Shown: positions 8,448-17,635 of the stretch, one piece after another | Layout: each line of letters begins with the position of its first letter | How positions within the stretch are numbered: position 1 is the stretch's first letter | Assembly (NCBI GenBank): GCA_050179685.1 | Contig: JBFXEW010000027.1 | Location: 1 to 64,000 of the forward strand | From: GWE2-40-63 sp050179685 | Lineage (GTDB): Bacteria > Bacteroidota > Bacteroidia > Bacteroidales > SZUA-534 | DNA length: 64,000 bases | Direction of reading: 5' to 3' | The notes under the pieces: generated by a model | The model's input: only the letters and a program-made list of their open reading frames with translations | The model's database searches: none | Told to the model about the DNA's origin: nothing | Made by a program: the position numbers and the translations under genes

Positions 8448-8478
8448 ACAAAAAAGGCCACCCTTGGGCAGCCTTTTA
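8448..8478 (-). terminator. Intrinsic terminator of aspS
   Basis: On the minus strand AAAAGGCTGCC and GGGTGGCCTTTT form a stem, followed by TTTTTTGTTT, 17 bp beyond the aspS stop codon. Confidence 0.8.
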
Positions 8479-8494
8479 ACTAGTTGTTTTTTAT

Positions 8495-10249
8495 TTATTC
8501 TGGTTTTTCCAGTGTAAGAAACAGTTCCTGCAATTGTTCGTCGGCGATAAGCGATGGAGAATCGATCATCACATCGCGGCCGGAATTGTTTTTTGGGAAA
8601 GCAATCACGTCGCGAATGCTGTCGAGACCGGCAAAAAGTGAAACAAAGCGGTCGAAACCAAAGGCTACCCCGCCGTGAGGAGGTGCACCAAATTTAAAAG
8701 CATTCAACAGGAAGCCAAATTGTGCTTCGGCTTCTTCTTTGGTAAAACCAAGTACCTTGAACATTTGCTCCTGCAATTCGCGATTGTGGATACGAATGGA
8801 ACCGCCACCAATTTCAACACCGTTGATTACCAAATCGTAAGCATTGGCTTTTATTTTGCCGGGGTCGGTGTTGAACAAGGCAATGTCTTCAGGTTTGGGC
8901 GAGGTGAAGGGGTGGTGCATGGCGTAAAACCGCTGGTTTTCGTCGTTCCATTCCAATAAGGGGAAATCGACTACCCACAAGGGAGCAAAGGTGTTTTTGT
9001 CGCGTAAGCCCAGGCGTTCACCCATTTCGAGTCGCAACTCACACAAAGCGTGTTGGGTTTGTTTTTTGGAACCGGCAAGAATCAGCAGTAAATCACCGGG
9101 TTTGGCTTCCATGGTTTCAGCCCAGGTTTTAAGTTGTGTTTCGTCAAAAAACTTATCGACCGATGATTTGAAACTGCCGTCCTCGTTATATTTTACATAA
9201 ACCAATCCCTGGGCACCAATTTGCGGGCGTTTTACAAAATCGGTAAGGGCATCGAGTTCTTTACGGGAATAGCCGGCGCAACCCGTTGCGTTAATGCCGG
9301 CAATGTATTCGGCCTTATCGAAAACCACAAAGCCTTTTCCCTGAACCAACGAAGTAAGGTTGGTAAATTTCATATCGAAGCGGATGTCGGGTTTGTCGCT
9401 GCCATAAAACTCCATGGCTTCGTCGTAAGGCATTCTTGGGAAAGTATAGTCAAACTCCACATTTTTTAGTTTTCGGAACAAATGTTTGGTCATTCCTTCG
9501 AACATATCAAGAATTTCGTCGCGTTCAACAAAAGCCATCTCACAGTCAATTTGTGTAAATTCCGGTTGACGGTCGGCGCGTAAATCCTCATCGCGGAAAC
9601 ATTTCACAATTTGGAAGTAGCGGTCGTAACCAGCTACCATCAACAATTGCTTAAAGGTTTGCGGCGATTGGGGCAGGGCATAAAACTGGTTGGGATTCAT
9701 GCGCGAAGGCACCACAAAATCGCGGGCTCCTTCGGGTGTCGATTTAATCAGGTACGGCGTTTCAATCTCAAAAAACTTGTGTTGATGCAGGTAATTACGC
9801 ACTTCGATTCCCATCAGGTGACGCAATTCCAGGTTGCGTTGCAGGGGATAACGGCGCAAATCGAGGTAACGGTATTTCATGCGCAGTTCGTCACCACCGT
9901 CCGATTCTTCTTCGATGGTAAAAGGAGGTGTTTCCGAAGCATTTAAAACGCTTAACTGACTTGCCAGAATTTCAATTTCGCCGGTGGGTAATTTTTTGTT
10001 TTTGTTTTCTCGCTCAATCACCGAGCCGGTAACTTTTATCACGTATTCGCGGCCTAATTCACGCGCAAGTTCTGTTAGTTCAGGGTTTTTCGATAAATCG
10101 AAAACTAACTGGGTAAGGCCATAACGATCGCGTAAATCAACAAATGTCATTCCGCCCAGTTCACGGGTTTTCTGAACCCAACCGCTCAAAGTTACCTGCT
10201 GTCCTATATTTTCAGCTCTTAATTCTCCACAAGTGTGCGTACGATACAT
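8495..10249 (-). CDS. aspS: Aspartyl-tRNA synthetase
   Basis: This class II synthetase charges tRNA-Asp with aspartate. At 584 residues it has the bacterial architecture: an N-terminal OB-fold anticodon domain (MYRTHTCGELR and VTLSGWVQKTRELGG), class II motif 2 (FRDEDLRADRQPEFTQ, near residue 217), the GAD insertion in the middle and motif 3 (GVAFGFDRFVSLFAGL, near 531). The C terminus carries the usual DVIAFPKN. It is transcribed divergently from tadA and ends at a strong terminator. Confidence 0.97.
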   Translation of the reverse strand: MYRTHTCGELRAENIGQQVTLSGWVQKTRELGGMTFVDLRDRYGLTQLVFDLSKNPELTELARELGREYVIKVTGSVIERENKNKKLPTGEIEILASQLSVLNASETPPFTIEEESDGGDELRMKYRYLDLRRYPLQRNLELRHLMGIEVRNYLHQHKFFEIETPYLIKSTPEGARDFVVPSRMNPNQFYALPQSPQTFKQLLMVAGYDRYFQIVKCFRDEDLRADRQPEFTQIDCEMAFVERDEILDMFEGMTKHLFRKLKNVEFDYTFPRMPYDEAMEFYGSDKPDIRFDMKFTNLTSLVQGKGFVVFDKAEYIAGINATGCAGYSRKELDALTDFVKRPQIGAQGLVYVKYNEDGSFKSSVDKFFDETQLKTWAETMEAKPGDLLLILAGSKKQTQHALCELRLEMGERLGLRDKNTFAPLWVVDFPLLEWNDENQRFYAMHHPFTSPKPEDIALFNTDPGKIKANAYDLVINGVEIGGGSIRIHNRELQEQMFKVLGFTKEEAEAQFGFLLNAFKFGAPPHGGVAFGFDRFVSLFAGLDSIRDVIAFPKNNSGRDVMIDSPSLIADEQLQELFLTLEKPE

Positions 10250-10311
10250 AATTACCTGTTTTATTTTGTGAAAGTCGTCTATTTAATTTTTCTGCGAAAG
10301 TAATATTTTTT

Positions 10312-10319
10312 TAGCTTTG
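10312..10319 (+). promoter_or_regulatory. Minus-7 element upstream of tadA
   Basis: TAGCTTTG matches TAnnTTTG. It implies a leader of about 115 bases if tadA starts at 10444. The TTG-like element upstream is only TTC. Confidence 0.4.
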
Positions 10320-10443
10320 GCGAAGGGAAACTCCTAACAATTAAATGGGAAACACTGAGGCTTCGGCATTAGCAACCCTGTATTTTGCTGGCAAAGTGAA
10401 ATCCGGGTGCGATAAAGATTACATAACAAAAACAAAGGAACTG

Positions 10444-10893
10444 ATGGCAGAACTTAAGTTATTTACCGACGAGTATTTTATGAAAAAGGCCCTGGAGCAG
10501 GCGCAAATGGCCTTCGACAGAAACGAAGTGCCGGTAGGAGCTGTGGTGGTTTTTGGTAATCAGATAATATCGCGGGCCTACAATTTAACGGAAACGCTGA
10601 ACGACGTAACGGCTCACGCTGAAATGCAGGCATTTACAGCCGCTGCCGATTTTATAGGAGGTAAATACTTAAGCGATTGTACCCTTTATGTAACCCTGGA
10701 ACCTTGCGTGATGTGCGCCGGAGCAGCCTATTGGACCCAGTTATCGAAAATTGTTTTTGGAGCTTTCGATCCCAAACGGGGTTTTTCAAAAACCGGCAAC
10801 CAATTACTGCATCCAAAAACTGAAGTAGTGGGTGGAATTTTGGAGCACGAATGCAGCCAATTGTTACAAACCTTTTTTAAAAATAAAAGATAA
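10444..10893 (+). CDS. tadA: tRNA-adenosine(34) deaminase-type cytidine/deoxycytidylate deaminase
   Basis: TadA converts A34 of tRNA-Arg(ACG) to inosine. The zinc and catalytic motifs are clear: HAEMQAF (zinc His and proton-shuttle Glu) and PCVMCAGA (zinc Cys pair). The start at 10444 gives 149 residues with AAGGA 4 bases upstream. A start at 10345 would add 33 unconserved residues. Guanine deaminases share the fold, but the N-terminal spacing, FMKKALEQAQMAF, fits TadA. The membrane-protein gene follows by about 100 bp. Confidence 0.9.
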   Translation: MAELKLFTDEYFMKKALEQAQMAFDRNEVPVGAVVVFGNQIISRAYNLTETLNDVTAHAEMQAFTAAADFIGGKYLSDCTLYVTLEPCVMCAGAAYWTQLSKIVFGAFDPKRGFSKTGNQLLHPKTEVVGGILEHECSQLLQTFFKNKR

Positions 10894-10991
10894 GTCATCA
10901 GGCATTGCCAGTCGGTTGATTTCACTTATTTTTGAAAAACAATTTATTTCTAAGTGTTTTCGGGCAAGTCTTACCTAAAAAAAGAGTATTT

Positions 10992-11468
10992 ATGAATCTG
11001 GACAATGCAAAAAGAGCCTCAAAAATTAAGGTGGTAGCCATGTTGTTCCCACTTTTGGTGGTAGTTGCCGTAGCTTTATCGTACCTGCTTACCGAGGTAA
11101 AAGATTTGAAATACGTTTTAATGGCCGTAGTGTCGCTGATAATTTATTTTACTGTGATGGCTGTATTACGGTTGAATTTTGTAGCTTTTTATGCCGGTCC
11201 CGATAAAATCAGGGTTCGATACAAATCATTACTTCCTTTTAAAACCAACAACAATTCGGTGCAAATGAAGACCGAAAATTTTCATCATTACCAGATTAAC
11301 GCATCACTTGGAGGCTTGGTAAAAACCCTCACACTTTATCAAACAACTCCCGGAGGAGTTGGAAAATATCCAAGCATCGGAGTTAGCACCCTGAATGAGG
11401 AACAGATTGCACAAATAAAAAAAGCACTCGATTTGATACTTGCCATAAAAAAGAATCCGGTTAGCTGA
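10992..11468 (+). CDS. Small membrane protein with a soluble C-terminal domain, hypothetical
   Basis: This 158-residue protein has two close hydrophobic helices (VVAMLFPLLVVVAVALSYLL and YVLMAVVSLIIYFTVMAVLR). They are followed by a beta-rich domain of about 80 residues (FYAGPDKIRVRYKSLLPF onward) that could resemble the bacterial PH-like fold, but I cannot confirm this. The stop codon is 1 bp before the TTG start of dprA, so the two are probably translated together. A TTG at 10932 would extend it by 20 residues; I prefer the ATG. Confidence 0.72.
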   Translation: MNLDNAKRASKIKVVAMLFPLLVVVAVALSYLLTEVKDLKYVLMAVVSLIIYFTVMAVLRLNFVAFYAGPDKIRVRYKSLLPFKTNNNSVQMKTENFHHYQINASLGGLVKTLTLYQTTPGGVGKYPSIGVSTLNEEQIAQIKKALDLILAIKKNPVS

Positions 11469-11469
11469 T

Positions 11470-12576
11470 TTGGAAACGCAAACTGCAAATACGCGCGATT
11501 ATCTGGCCTTATGGTCGGTGCCGGGAATAGGAAGTCTTACTGCCCGGAAGTTGATTTCGTATGCCGGTTCTGTTGAAGCGGTTTTTAACATGAAAAAAGC
11601 CCATTTGCTTAAAATTCCGGGTATTGGACCACAACTGGCCGATGCCCTGGCAAAAAGCAAGGCTTACCAAAAAGCCGACGAGGAATTGGCTTTTGCCGAA
11701 AAATTTCAAATAAGAATTCAAACCCTTTTCGATGCCGATTATCCCTACCGGCTTAAGCAATGTGAAGATGCGCCTTTGGTTCTGTTTTCAAAAGGACTTC
11801 CCATCGATAATCAAAAAAAATACCTGGCCATGGTAGGGACACGAAGCGCGACGCAACAGGGTAAAGATTTTTGCAATAAGTTTGTGGCCGAACTTTCGGA
11901 GCGTGGTTACGAAATTATAATTGTTAGCGGACTGGCATACGGAATTGATATAGCCTCGCACAAAGCTGCTTTGAAGAATAATCTGGGAACTTACGGGGTG
12001 CTGGCGCATGGCCTCGATTCCATTTATCCGGCGCAACACCGGAAAACTGCGGCTGAAATGCTTGAAAAAGGCGGATTGATAACCGAATTTATGAAAGGCG
12101 TGTTTCCCGACAGAAATAATTTTGTTCGGCGCAACCGTATAATTGCCGGTCTTAGCGATGCCGTGCTGGTTGTTGAAAGCGATGTAAAAGGAGGCGCTTT
12201 ATTAACGGCTGATATGGCAAACTCCTACAGCCGCGATGTATTTGCAGTTCCGGGGCGGGTTACCGACAAGTATTCTTCAGGTTGCAACAGTTTTATAAAA
12301 TCGAACCGTGCCGCTTTGCTCGAAAGTGTAGCCGACCTGGAGTATCAGATGGGTTGGCAGCCACGACAAAACACGGTTCAAAAACAACTGTTTGTCGAGT
12401 TTGTTGGTGAAGAAAAGGTGGTGATGGATCTTTTTAACGAACAGGATCACATGAATATCGACACCATTTGCCGTTTGTCGGGTTTGTCCATGCCTAAAGT
12501 ATCAGCACTTTTATTGAATCTGGAATTTGGCGGACATGTTAAATGCCTGCCGGGTAAAGTGTTTTACCGAACGTAA
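11470..12576 (+). CDS. dprA: DNA-processing protein DprA
   Basis: DprA binds incoming single-stranded DNA and loads RecA in natural transformation. The 368 residues show an N-terminal helix-hairpin-helix part (WSVPGIGSLTARKLI; IPGIGPQLADAL), the Rossmann domain with MVGTRSATQQG (near residue 118), VSGLAYGIDIASHKAAL (near 156) and PDRNNFVRRNRIIAGLS, and a C-terminal winged helix (DTICRLSGLSMPKVSALLLNLE). The start codon is TTG, one base after the preceding stop; no better ATG exists upstream of the conserved part. Confidence 0.95.
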   Translation: METQTANTRDYLALWSVPGIGSLTARKLISYAGSVEAVFNMKKAHLLKIPGIGPQLADALAKSKAYQKADEELAFAEKFQIRIQTLFDADYPYRLKQCEDAPLVLFSKGLPIDNQKKYLAMVGTRSATQQGKDFCNKFVAELSERGYEIIIVSGLAYGIDIASHKAALKNNLGTYGVLAHGLDSIYPAQHRKTAAEMLEKGGLITEFMKGVFPDRNNFVRRNRIIAGLSDAVLVVESDVKGGALLTADMANSYSRDVFAVPGRVTDKYSSGCNSFIKSNRAALLESVADLEYQMGWQPRQNTVQKQLFVEFVGEEKVVMDLFNEQDHMNIDTICRLSGLSMPKVSALLLNLEFGGHVKCLPGKVFYRT

Positions 12577-12633
12577 AAGTTATTTGTAACTTTTGTAAAA
12601 TGTATAGTTAGAATCAGAAGTAGAGAATTTATT

Positions 12634-13413
12634 ATGGAATTTATTGATACCCATGCTCATTTATATACCGATGAATTTGAAAACGACCAAACTCAGGTAA
12701 TGCAGCGTGCACGCGATGCCGGAGTTAAAAAGGTAGTACTTCCGGCCATCGATAGTAAAAGCCATCAGGCCATGCTAAAAATGGTTGAACAATTTCCCGG
12801 CGAGCTTTTCCCCTTAATGGGTTTGCATCCCACTTCGGTGAAAGACGATTATCAAAAGGAGCTGGCTATTGTTGAAAAGTATTTATCGGAACGTTCTTTG
12901 TTTTATGGAATTGGAGAAATTGGGATCGATTTGTATTGGGATAAAACCCATTATAAGGAACAGGCCGACGCTTTTAAGATTCAGGTAGGGTGGGCGAAGC
13001 AACTTAAACAGCCCGTTGTAATTCACACCCGCGATTCGTTTACCGAAACATTTAATTTGCTGGAGCCAATGGTTGAAGATGGGTTTACCGGTATTTTTCA
13101 CTGTTTTGGAGGAAGTGCTGAAGAAGCGAAAAAGGCCATTGACTTGGGATTTTACCTGGGTATTGGAGGGGTGTTAACCTTTAAAAATTCGAAGCTCGAT
13201 GAAGTTTTAAAACAGGTTGATATAAATCATCTTGTTTTAGAGACAGATAGTCCCTATCTTGCGCCGACTCCTTTTCGTGGTAAGCGGAACGAAAGCAGTT
13301 ACCTGGTTCAGGTAGCAGATAAATTGGCCGATGTGTATCAGATTTCGGTTGATGAGGTTGCCCGAATAACAACAGCTAATGCCACAAAAGTGTTTCAATG
13401 GAAAAAGGGATAA
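12634..13413 (+). CDS. tatD: TatD family metal-dependent hydrolase
   Basis: TatD proteins are TIM-barrel, divalent-metal-dependent deoxyribonucleases acting in the cytoplasm. All metal-ligand motifs are present in 259 residues: DTHAHLY at the N terminus, GEIGIDLYWD (near residue 93), PVVIHTRDSF (near 127), IFHCFGGS (near 153) and LETDSPYLAP (near 202, the catalytic Asp). It lies between dprA and the asparaginase gene on the same strand, with 57-bp and 33-bp gaps. Confidence 0.95.
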   Translation: MEFIDTHAHLYTDEFENDQTQVMQRARDAGVKKVVLPAIDSKSHQAMLKMVEQFPGELFPLMGLHPTSVKDDYQKELAIVEKYLSERSLFYGIGEIGIDLYWDKTHYKEQADAFKIQVGWAKQLKQPVVIHTRDSFTETFNLLEPMVEDGFTGIFHCFGGSAEEAKKAIDLGFYLGIGGVLTFKNSKLDEVLKQVDINHLVLETDSPYLAPTPFRGKRNESSYLVQVADKLADVYQISVDEVARITTANATKVFQWKKG

Positions 13414-13446
13414 GAAATAATTTGATTAAGCAAGTAAAGTAAGTTT

Positions 13447-14481
13447 ATGTCAGAATCGGGAACTTCAATCCTAATCATATATACAGGAGGTACCATTGGT
13501 ATGATAAACGATCCGGAAACCGGTTCGTTAGCCCCTTTCGATTTTAATCACATTTTACATCAGGTTCCCGAATTAAATAAGTTTGGTTTCAATTTAACTA
13601 CCATCACTTTCGAAGAAGTGGTTGACTCGTCGAATGTGCATCCTGAAATTTGGATTCATCTGGCTGAGCTCATCGAAAAAAACTACGAGCAATACGATGG
13701 TTTTGTAATACTACACGGAACCGATACCATGTCGTACTCTGCTTCGGCCTTGTCGTTTCTCCTCGAGAATTTAGGTAAGCCGGTTATTTTTACCGGGTCG
13801 CAATTGCCCATAGGAACTTTACGTACCGACGGAAAAGAAAATTTCATTAGTGCTATTGAAATTGCAGCGGCCAGGAAAAACCACCAACCTTTGGTTCCCG
13901 AAGTATGTATATTTTTCGAAAACAAATTGTATCGCGGAACACGCACCACCAAGCATAACGCCGATTATTTCGATGCTTTTCGCTCATACAACTATCCGGA
14001 GTTGGCCAAAGCAGGGATTAATATCACTTATAATTACAGCGCCATTCACTACCCGGTTATTAAACGAGAACTAAAGGTTTACCATAAATTGGACCCCAAT
14101 GTGGCCATTTTGAAACTGTTTCCGGGTATTACTCCCGAGGTGGTTGATGCCATTACAAACATAAAAAATTTAAAAGGCATGATTCTTGAGAGCTTCGGCT
14201 CGGGGAATGCACCTACCCACGAGTGGTTCATCGAAAAATTACGACAGGCGGTTAAACGTGGCGTGGTGATTTTAAACGTAACCCAATGCAGTGCCGGAAG
14301 TGTTGATATGGGGGTTTATGAAACCAGTTTGGGACTTATGGAAGCCGGTGTTTTAAGTGGTAATGATATTACAACAGAAGCTGCGGTTACAAAATTGATG
14401 TTTTTATTGGGTCAGAATTACAATAAAGAAGAAATAAAAGAATATTTATCAAAATCGTTACGTGGCGAAATAAATGCCTGA
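13447..14481 (+). CDS. ansA: Type I L-asparaginase
   Basis: This enzyme hydrolyses asparagine to aspartate and ammonia. It has 344 residues, typical of the cytoplasmic type I family. The N-terminal catalytic Thr lies in IYTGGTIGM (near residue 12) and the second catalytic Thr/Asp pair in LHGTDTMSYSASAL (near 88). There is no signal peptide, which argues against the periplasmic type II enzyme. It is the last gene before tRNA-Ser. Confidence 0.94.
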   Translation: MSESGTSILIIYTGGTIGMINDPETGSLAPFDFNHILHQVPELNKFGFNLTTITFEEVVDSSNVHPEIWIHLAELIEKNYEQYDGFVILHGTDTMSYSASALSFLLENLGKPVIFTGSQLPIGTLRTDGKENFISAIEIAAARKNHQPLVPEVCIFFENKLYRGTRTTKHNADYFDAFRSYNYPELAKAGINITYNYSAIHYPVIKRELKVYHKLDPNVAILKLFPGITPEVVDAITNIKNLKGMILESFGSGNAPTHEWFIEKLRQAVKRGVVILNVTQCSAGSVDMGVYETSLGLMEAGVLSGNDITTEAAVTKLMFLLGQNYNKEEIKEYLSKSLRGEINA

Positions 14482-14556
14482 TTACTATTTAAGGTTTTGA
14501 TTTTTTTTGTAATTTGCCGCCCAAAACTGAATAACGTTCTTTACAGTACCGATATT

Positions 14557-14644
14557 GGAGAAATGGCCGAGTGGTCGAAGGCGCACGCCTGGAAAGTGTG
14601 TATACCTCACAAGGGTATCGAGGGTTCGAATCCCTCTTTCTCCG
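14557..14644 (+). tRNA. tRNA-Ser (anticodon GGA)
   Basis: The acceptor arms GGAGAAA (14557-14563) and TTTCTCC pair perfectly, followed by discriminator G. The anticodon stem CACGC/GTGTG encloses the loop CTGGAAA with anticodon GGA at 14591-14593. A long variable arm follows, as in serine tRNAs, and the T arm contains GGTTCGAATCC. CCA is not encoded. It reads serine codons UCC and UCU. Confidence 0.97.
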
Positions 14645-14703
14645 CGAATTTTTATATATTTAATTTGAAAACAAATAACGTAAATAACAAAAAAAACAAA
14701 GCA

Positions 14704-15534
14704 ATGAAAAAACTACTCGCATTATTTGCTGTGATAGGGATGCTTGTAATGGCGTCAAACATTACTTACGCACAGGATGAACCAGCAATTGATTCTACCG
14801 CTATGGTAGCTGATAGTACTGAAGTGGCTGCCGATTCAACAGCTGTTGTGGCAACTGAAGAAGCTGCAACCGTAGCTGAAGATGAGAAACTTGAAGGTGA
14901 AACCCTTCACCAGGTACTAAAAGCTAAGTTCATTGAAGGTGGTCCTGGCTTTATGGGTATTGTAGTATTGGCACTTATTTTTGGTTTGGCTATTTCTATC
15001 GAAAGAATCCTTTTCCTTAACTTCAGTACTACCAATACAAAAAAATTATTGACTGATGTTGAAGAAGCCTTAAACCAAGGTGGTGTTGAAGCAGCAAAAG
15101 AAGTTTGCCGTAACACTCGCGGACCGGTTGCCAGCATTTTCTACCAGGGATTGGATCGCGCTGACGAAGGTCTTGAAATGGTTGAAAAATCAGTTGTAGC
15201 CTATGGTGGTGTTCAAACCGGTTTATTAGAGAAAAACCTTTCGTGGATTTCTTTATTTATCGCTCTGGCTCCTATGTTAGGATTTATGGGTACTGTAATT
15301 GGTATGATTGCCGCTTTTGATGCAATTAAAGCAGCCGGTGATATTTCTCCTGCTCTTGTTGCCGGTGGTATTTCTCAGGCACTTATCACTACAGTAACTG
15401 GTCTTATTGTGGCTATGATTCTTCAGGTGCTTTATAACTATTGTGTTGCAAAAATCGATTCTATTGTAAATGAAATGGAAGATGCTTCAATCTCGTTAAT
15501 TGACATCTTATACAAATTCAACATACAAAAATAA
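14704..15534 (+). CDS. MotA/TolQ/ExbB proton channel family protein
   Basis: ExbB-type proteins form the proton-channel ring that energises TonB or Tol. The 276 residues begin with a cleavable-looking signal (MKKLLALFAVIGMLVMASN, cleavage after YAQ) and a 40-residue Asp/Ser/Thr/Ala linker with three DST units. The channel domain follows with one helix near residue 85 and two after residue 180, including LAPMLGFMGTVIGMI and ALITTVTGLIVAM. The reading frame stays open upstream through the tRNA, but the start at 14704 is the first real one. The membrane protein at 15540 follows by 5 bp. Confidence 0.93.
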   Translation: MKKLLALFAVIGMLVMASNITYAQDEPAIDSTAMVADSTEVAADSTAVVATEEAATVAEDEKLEGETLHQVLKAKFIEGGPGFMGIVVLALIFGLAISIERILFLNFSTTNTKKLLTDVEEALNQGGVEAAKEVCRNTRGPVASIFYQGLDRADEGLEMVEKSVVAYGGVQTGLLEKNLSWISLFIALAPMLGFMGTVIGMIAAFDAIKAAGDISPALVAGGISQALITTVTGLIVAMILQVLYNYCVAKIDSIVNEMEDASISLIDILYKFNIQK

Positions 15535-15539
15535 AAACC

Positions 15540-15959
15540 ATGGAGAAAAGTTTAGCAATTAAAATCATTTCCATAATGCTCTATATCATGTTTGGAGTGA
15601 GCGTACTCATTGGAGTATTGTTCTTTATAAACATGAATGAGAATTTATTATTGGCTTGGGCCGCTGTATTGGTTGGATTATCGATGGGTGCTGCAGTTGT
15701 ATTTGCACTGGTTAATATGTTTAAAACAAAGAAAAACGTTATTAACAGTTTAATTGCACTGGGAGCTTTTGTGGTATTATATGCCATTTCATATGTTTTG
15801 GCCGACGACACCATCCAAACCAATGCTGCTGGTGAGCTTTTTGACATTACTGCCGGCACTTCAAAAATGTCTGGTATGTTGTTGTATTCATTGTACATCT
15901 TACTTGGAGCTTCGTTCTTAAGTTTGATTTATTCTGAAATAAGAGGAGCTTTTAAATAG
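15540..15959 (+). CDS. Four-helix membrane protein of the Exb operon, hypothetical
   Basis: This 139-residue protein consists almost wholly of four hydrophobic helices, with a short polar loop (DDTIQTNAAGELFDITAGTS) between helices three and four. It lies 5 bp after the ExbB gene and 47 bp before the first ExbD gene, so it is almost certainly part of the same transcript. A role in assembling or regulating the ExbB/ExbD channel is inferred from position only; no known domain is recognised. Confidence 0.82.
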   Translation: MEKSLAIKIISIMLYIMFGVSVLIGVLFFINMNENLLLAWAAVLVGLSMGAAVVFALVNMFKTKKNVINSLIALGAFVVLYAISYVLADDTIQTNAAGELFDITAGTSKMSGMLLYSLYILLGASFLSLIYSEIRGAFK

Positions 15960-16006
15960 TGTTTTGTTGCCTTAACAGGCAATACTAATTTGAAAAAAAA
16001 GTAATT

Positions 16007-16585
16007 ATGCCAAAAAAACTTCCAGAATATAATGCAGCATCTTTGGCCGACATTGCTTTTATGTTGTTGATATTCTTCCTGGTTACTACTACCATGGATA
16101 CTGACACAGGTATTTCGAGGATGTTACCGCCTCCAATGCCCAAAGATCAGATTGATGATGATGTTAAAATTAAGGAACGCAACGTGTTTGTGGTACTGAT
16201 TAACAAAAACGATCAGTTGTTGGTTGAGGGTCAACCAATGAATATTGATGATTTAAAAGAAGAAGCAAAAGAGTTTATTGAAAATCCGGCCGACTTAGAA
16301 ACCCTGCCCGAAAAAGAACCAAAAGAAATACCTTATTTTGGTATGGTTCCTATTTCAAAACAGGTTATTTCGTTGCAGAACGACCGGGGAACTTCTTATG
16401 GAGTTTATCTTAAAGCTCAGAATGAATTGGCAAAAGCGTATAATGAATTGCGCGACGAATTGGGAATGCGCAAGTTTGGTAAAAAATACGACGATTTGGA
16501 TTCCGATCAACAAGATGCCGTTCGTTCTATTTATCCCCAGCGGATTTCTGAAGCAGAACCTAAAAACTATGGAGGAAGCAACTAA
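16007..16585 (+). CDS. ExbD/TolR family biopolymer transport protein (first copy)
   Basis: ExbD couples proton flow through ExbB to TonB. Its single transmembrane helix (SLADIAFMLLIFFLVTTTM) contains the essential Asp near residue 14. The 192 residues are longer than a standard ExbD because the periplasmic domain carries an acidic, Pro-rich insertion near residues 85-105. The gene overlaps the second ExbD gene by one base (ATG start at 16585). Confidence 0.92.
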   Translation: MPKKLPEYNAASLADIAFMLLIFFLVTTTMDTDTGISRMLPPPMPKDQIDDDVKIKERNVFVVLINKNDQLLVEGQPMNIDDLKEEAKEFIENPADLETLPEKEPKEIPYFGMVPISKQVISLQNDRGTSYGVYLKAQNELAKAYNELRDELGMRKFGKKYDDLDSDQQDAVRSIYPQRISEAEPKNYGGSN

Positions 16586-17052
16586 TGGGAAAATTTAGAA
16601 AAGATAGTGGTAAAGAAGTACCTGCAATTAATACTTCAGCGCTTCCCGACATTGTATTTATGTTGCTTTTCTTCTTTATGGTTAGTACAACCATGAAGGA
16701 GGTTACGCTGAAAGTAACGATTAAAATTCCAGAGGCAACCGAAATTAAAAAGTTGGAGAAAAAGTCGCTGGTGAGTTATATTTATGTGGGTGAGCCACAA
16801 AAATCGTTTGCCAAATTGCTGGGAACCGAACCACGGATTCAGTTGAACGATCAATTTGCCAATGTAAATGATATAGGTGACTATATTGAGACAGAAAGGC
16901 AAAAACGCGACGAAAAAGAGGTTCCTTTGATGACCACATCGCTTAAAGTTGACGAAAATACCAAAATGGGTATTGTAACCGACATTAAGCAGGAATTAAG
17001 AAAAGTAAGCGCGCTTAAAATAAACTATTCAACGCGTAAAGCTGCCGAATAA
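16585..17052 (+). CDS. ExbD/TolR family biopolymer transport protein (second copy)
   Basis: This 155-residue ExbD has a helix ALPDIVFMLLFFFMVSTTM with the proton-coupling Asp near residue 22. The periplasmic part ends in TDIKQELRKVSALKINYST, typical for the family. Two unlike ExbD proteins in a row are common in Bacteroidetes, where they may form a heterodimer; that is family knowledge, not shown here. A strong terminator follows at 17076. Confidence 0.93.
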   Translation: MGKFRKDSGKEVPAINTSALPDIVFMLLFFFMVSTTMKEVTLKVTIKIPEATEIKKLEKKSLVSYIYVGEPQKSFAKLLGTEPRIQLNDQFANVNDIGDYIETERQKRDEKEVPLMTTSLKVDENTKMGIVTDIKQELRKVSALKINYSTRKAAE

Positions 17053-17075
17053 TAATTCGATTAGTTTAAGATAAC

Positions 17076-17109
17076 AGGCCGCTTCAGTATGCTGATGCGG
17101 CCTTTTTTA
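17076..17109 (+). terminator. Intrinsic terminator of the Exb operon
   Basis: AGGCCGC (17076-17082) pairs with GCGGCCT (17097-17103), with an inner CAG/CTG pair, followed by a T tract. Confidence 0.9.
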
Positions 17110-17124
17110 TTTAAAAGTTAAAAG

Positions 17125-17595
17125 ATGATGAAGGCCCGAAATCTGGTTTCCAGGCTATTTTTACCGCTGATTGCATTCTTGCTGTTAAGTGCCTGTAGTC
17201 TTATTAAACCGGTTGAGATTCTCGAGATTAGCAATTTTAAAGTAACCGATGATAAAAGTCGGGGGATAAGTATAAATGCCTCGTTGAAGTTGTTTAACCC
17301 CAACCGGGTAAACCTTACTTTAAACCATTCCGACATTGATGTATATGCCGAAGGTATTTACCTGGGGAAAGTATTGATTCCTGAAAAAACAATCATCCCG
17401 GGAAAACAATCGTTCGATGTGCATTTTTCGTTGGCCATTAGTTTGCCAAACCTTTTAACCGCAGGCAGACAGGTTATTAACAAATTTAAAACCGGCGCGT
17501 TTGAATTATCGTTTAAAGGGAAGTTAAACGTTTCGTACCGCAGTTTTACCAAAGAGCTTTTGGTTGATTCGAGCCAGCAGGTAAAATTGAAATAG
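17125..17595 (+). CDS. LEA14-like (type 2 LEA) lipoprotein
   Basis: The 156 residues begin with a lipoprotein signal ending in LLLSACS (lipobox Cys near residue 25). The rest matches the LEA type 2 beta-sandwich: FKVTDDKSRGISINASLKLF, then FNPNRVNLTLNHSDIDVY and KSFDVHFSLAISLP. Such domains are thought to bind hydrophobic or polymeric ligands at the cell surface; the function here is unknown. It begins 16 bp after the terminator of the Exb operon and is probably monocistronic. Confidence 0.82.
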   Translation: MMKARNLVSRLFLPLIAFLLLSACSLIKPVEILEISNFKVTDDKSRGISINASLKLFNPNRVNLTLNHSDIDVYAEGIYLGKVLIPEKTIIPGKQSFDVHFSLAISLPNLLTAGRQVINKFKTGAFELSFKGKLNVSYRSFTKELLVDSSQQVKLK

Positions 17596-17635
17596 GTAGC
17601 CGGGCAATTATTTTACAAAATGTTGGTTATGAGGC

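Noticed and set aside
14497..14703. Long reading frame continuous with the ExbB gene, containing a GIEGSNPSFSA-like peptide
   Set aside because: This part is the translation of tRNA-Ser; the peptide is a familiar artefact of reading through a serine tRNA. The real ExbB start is at 14704.
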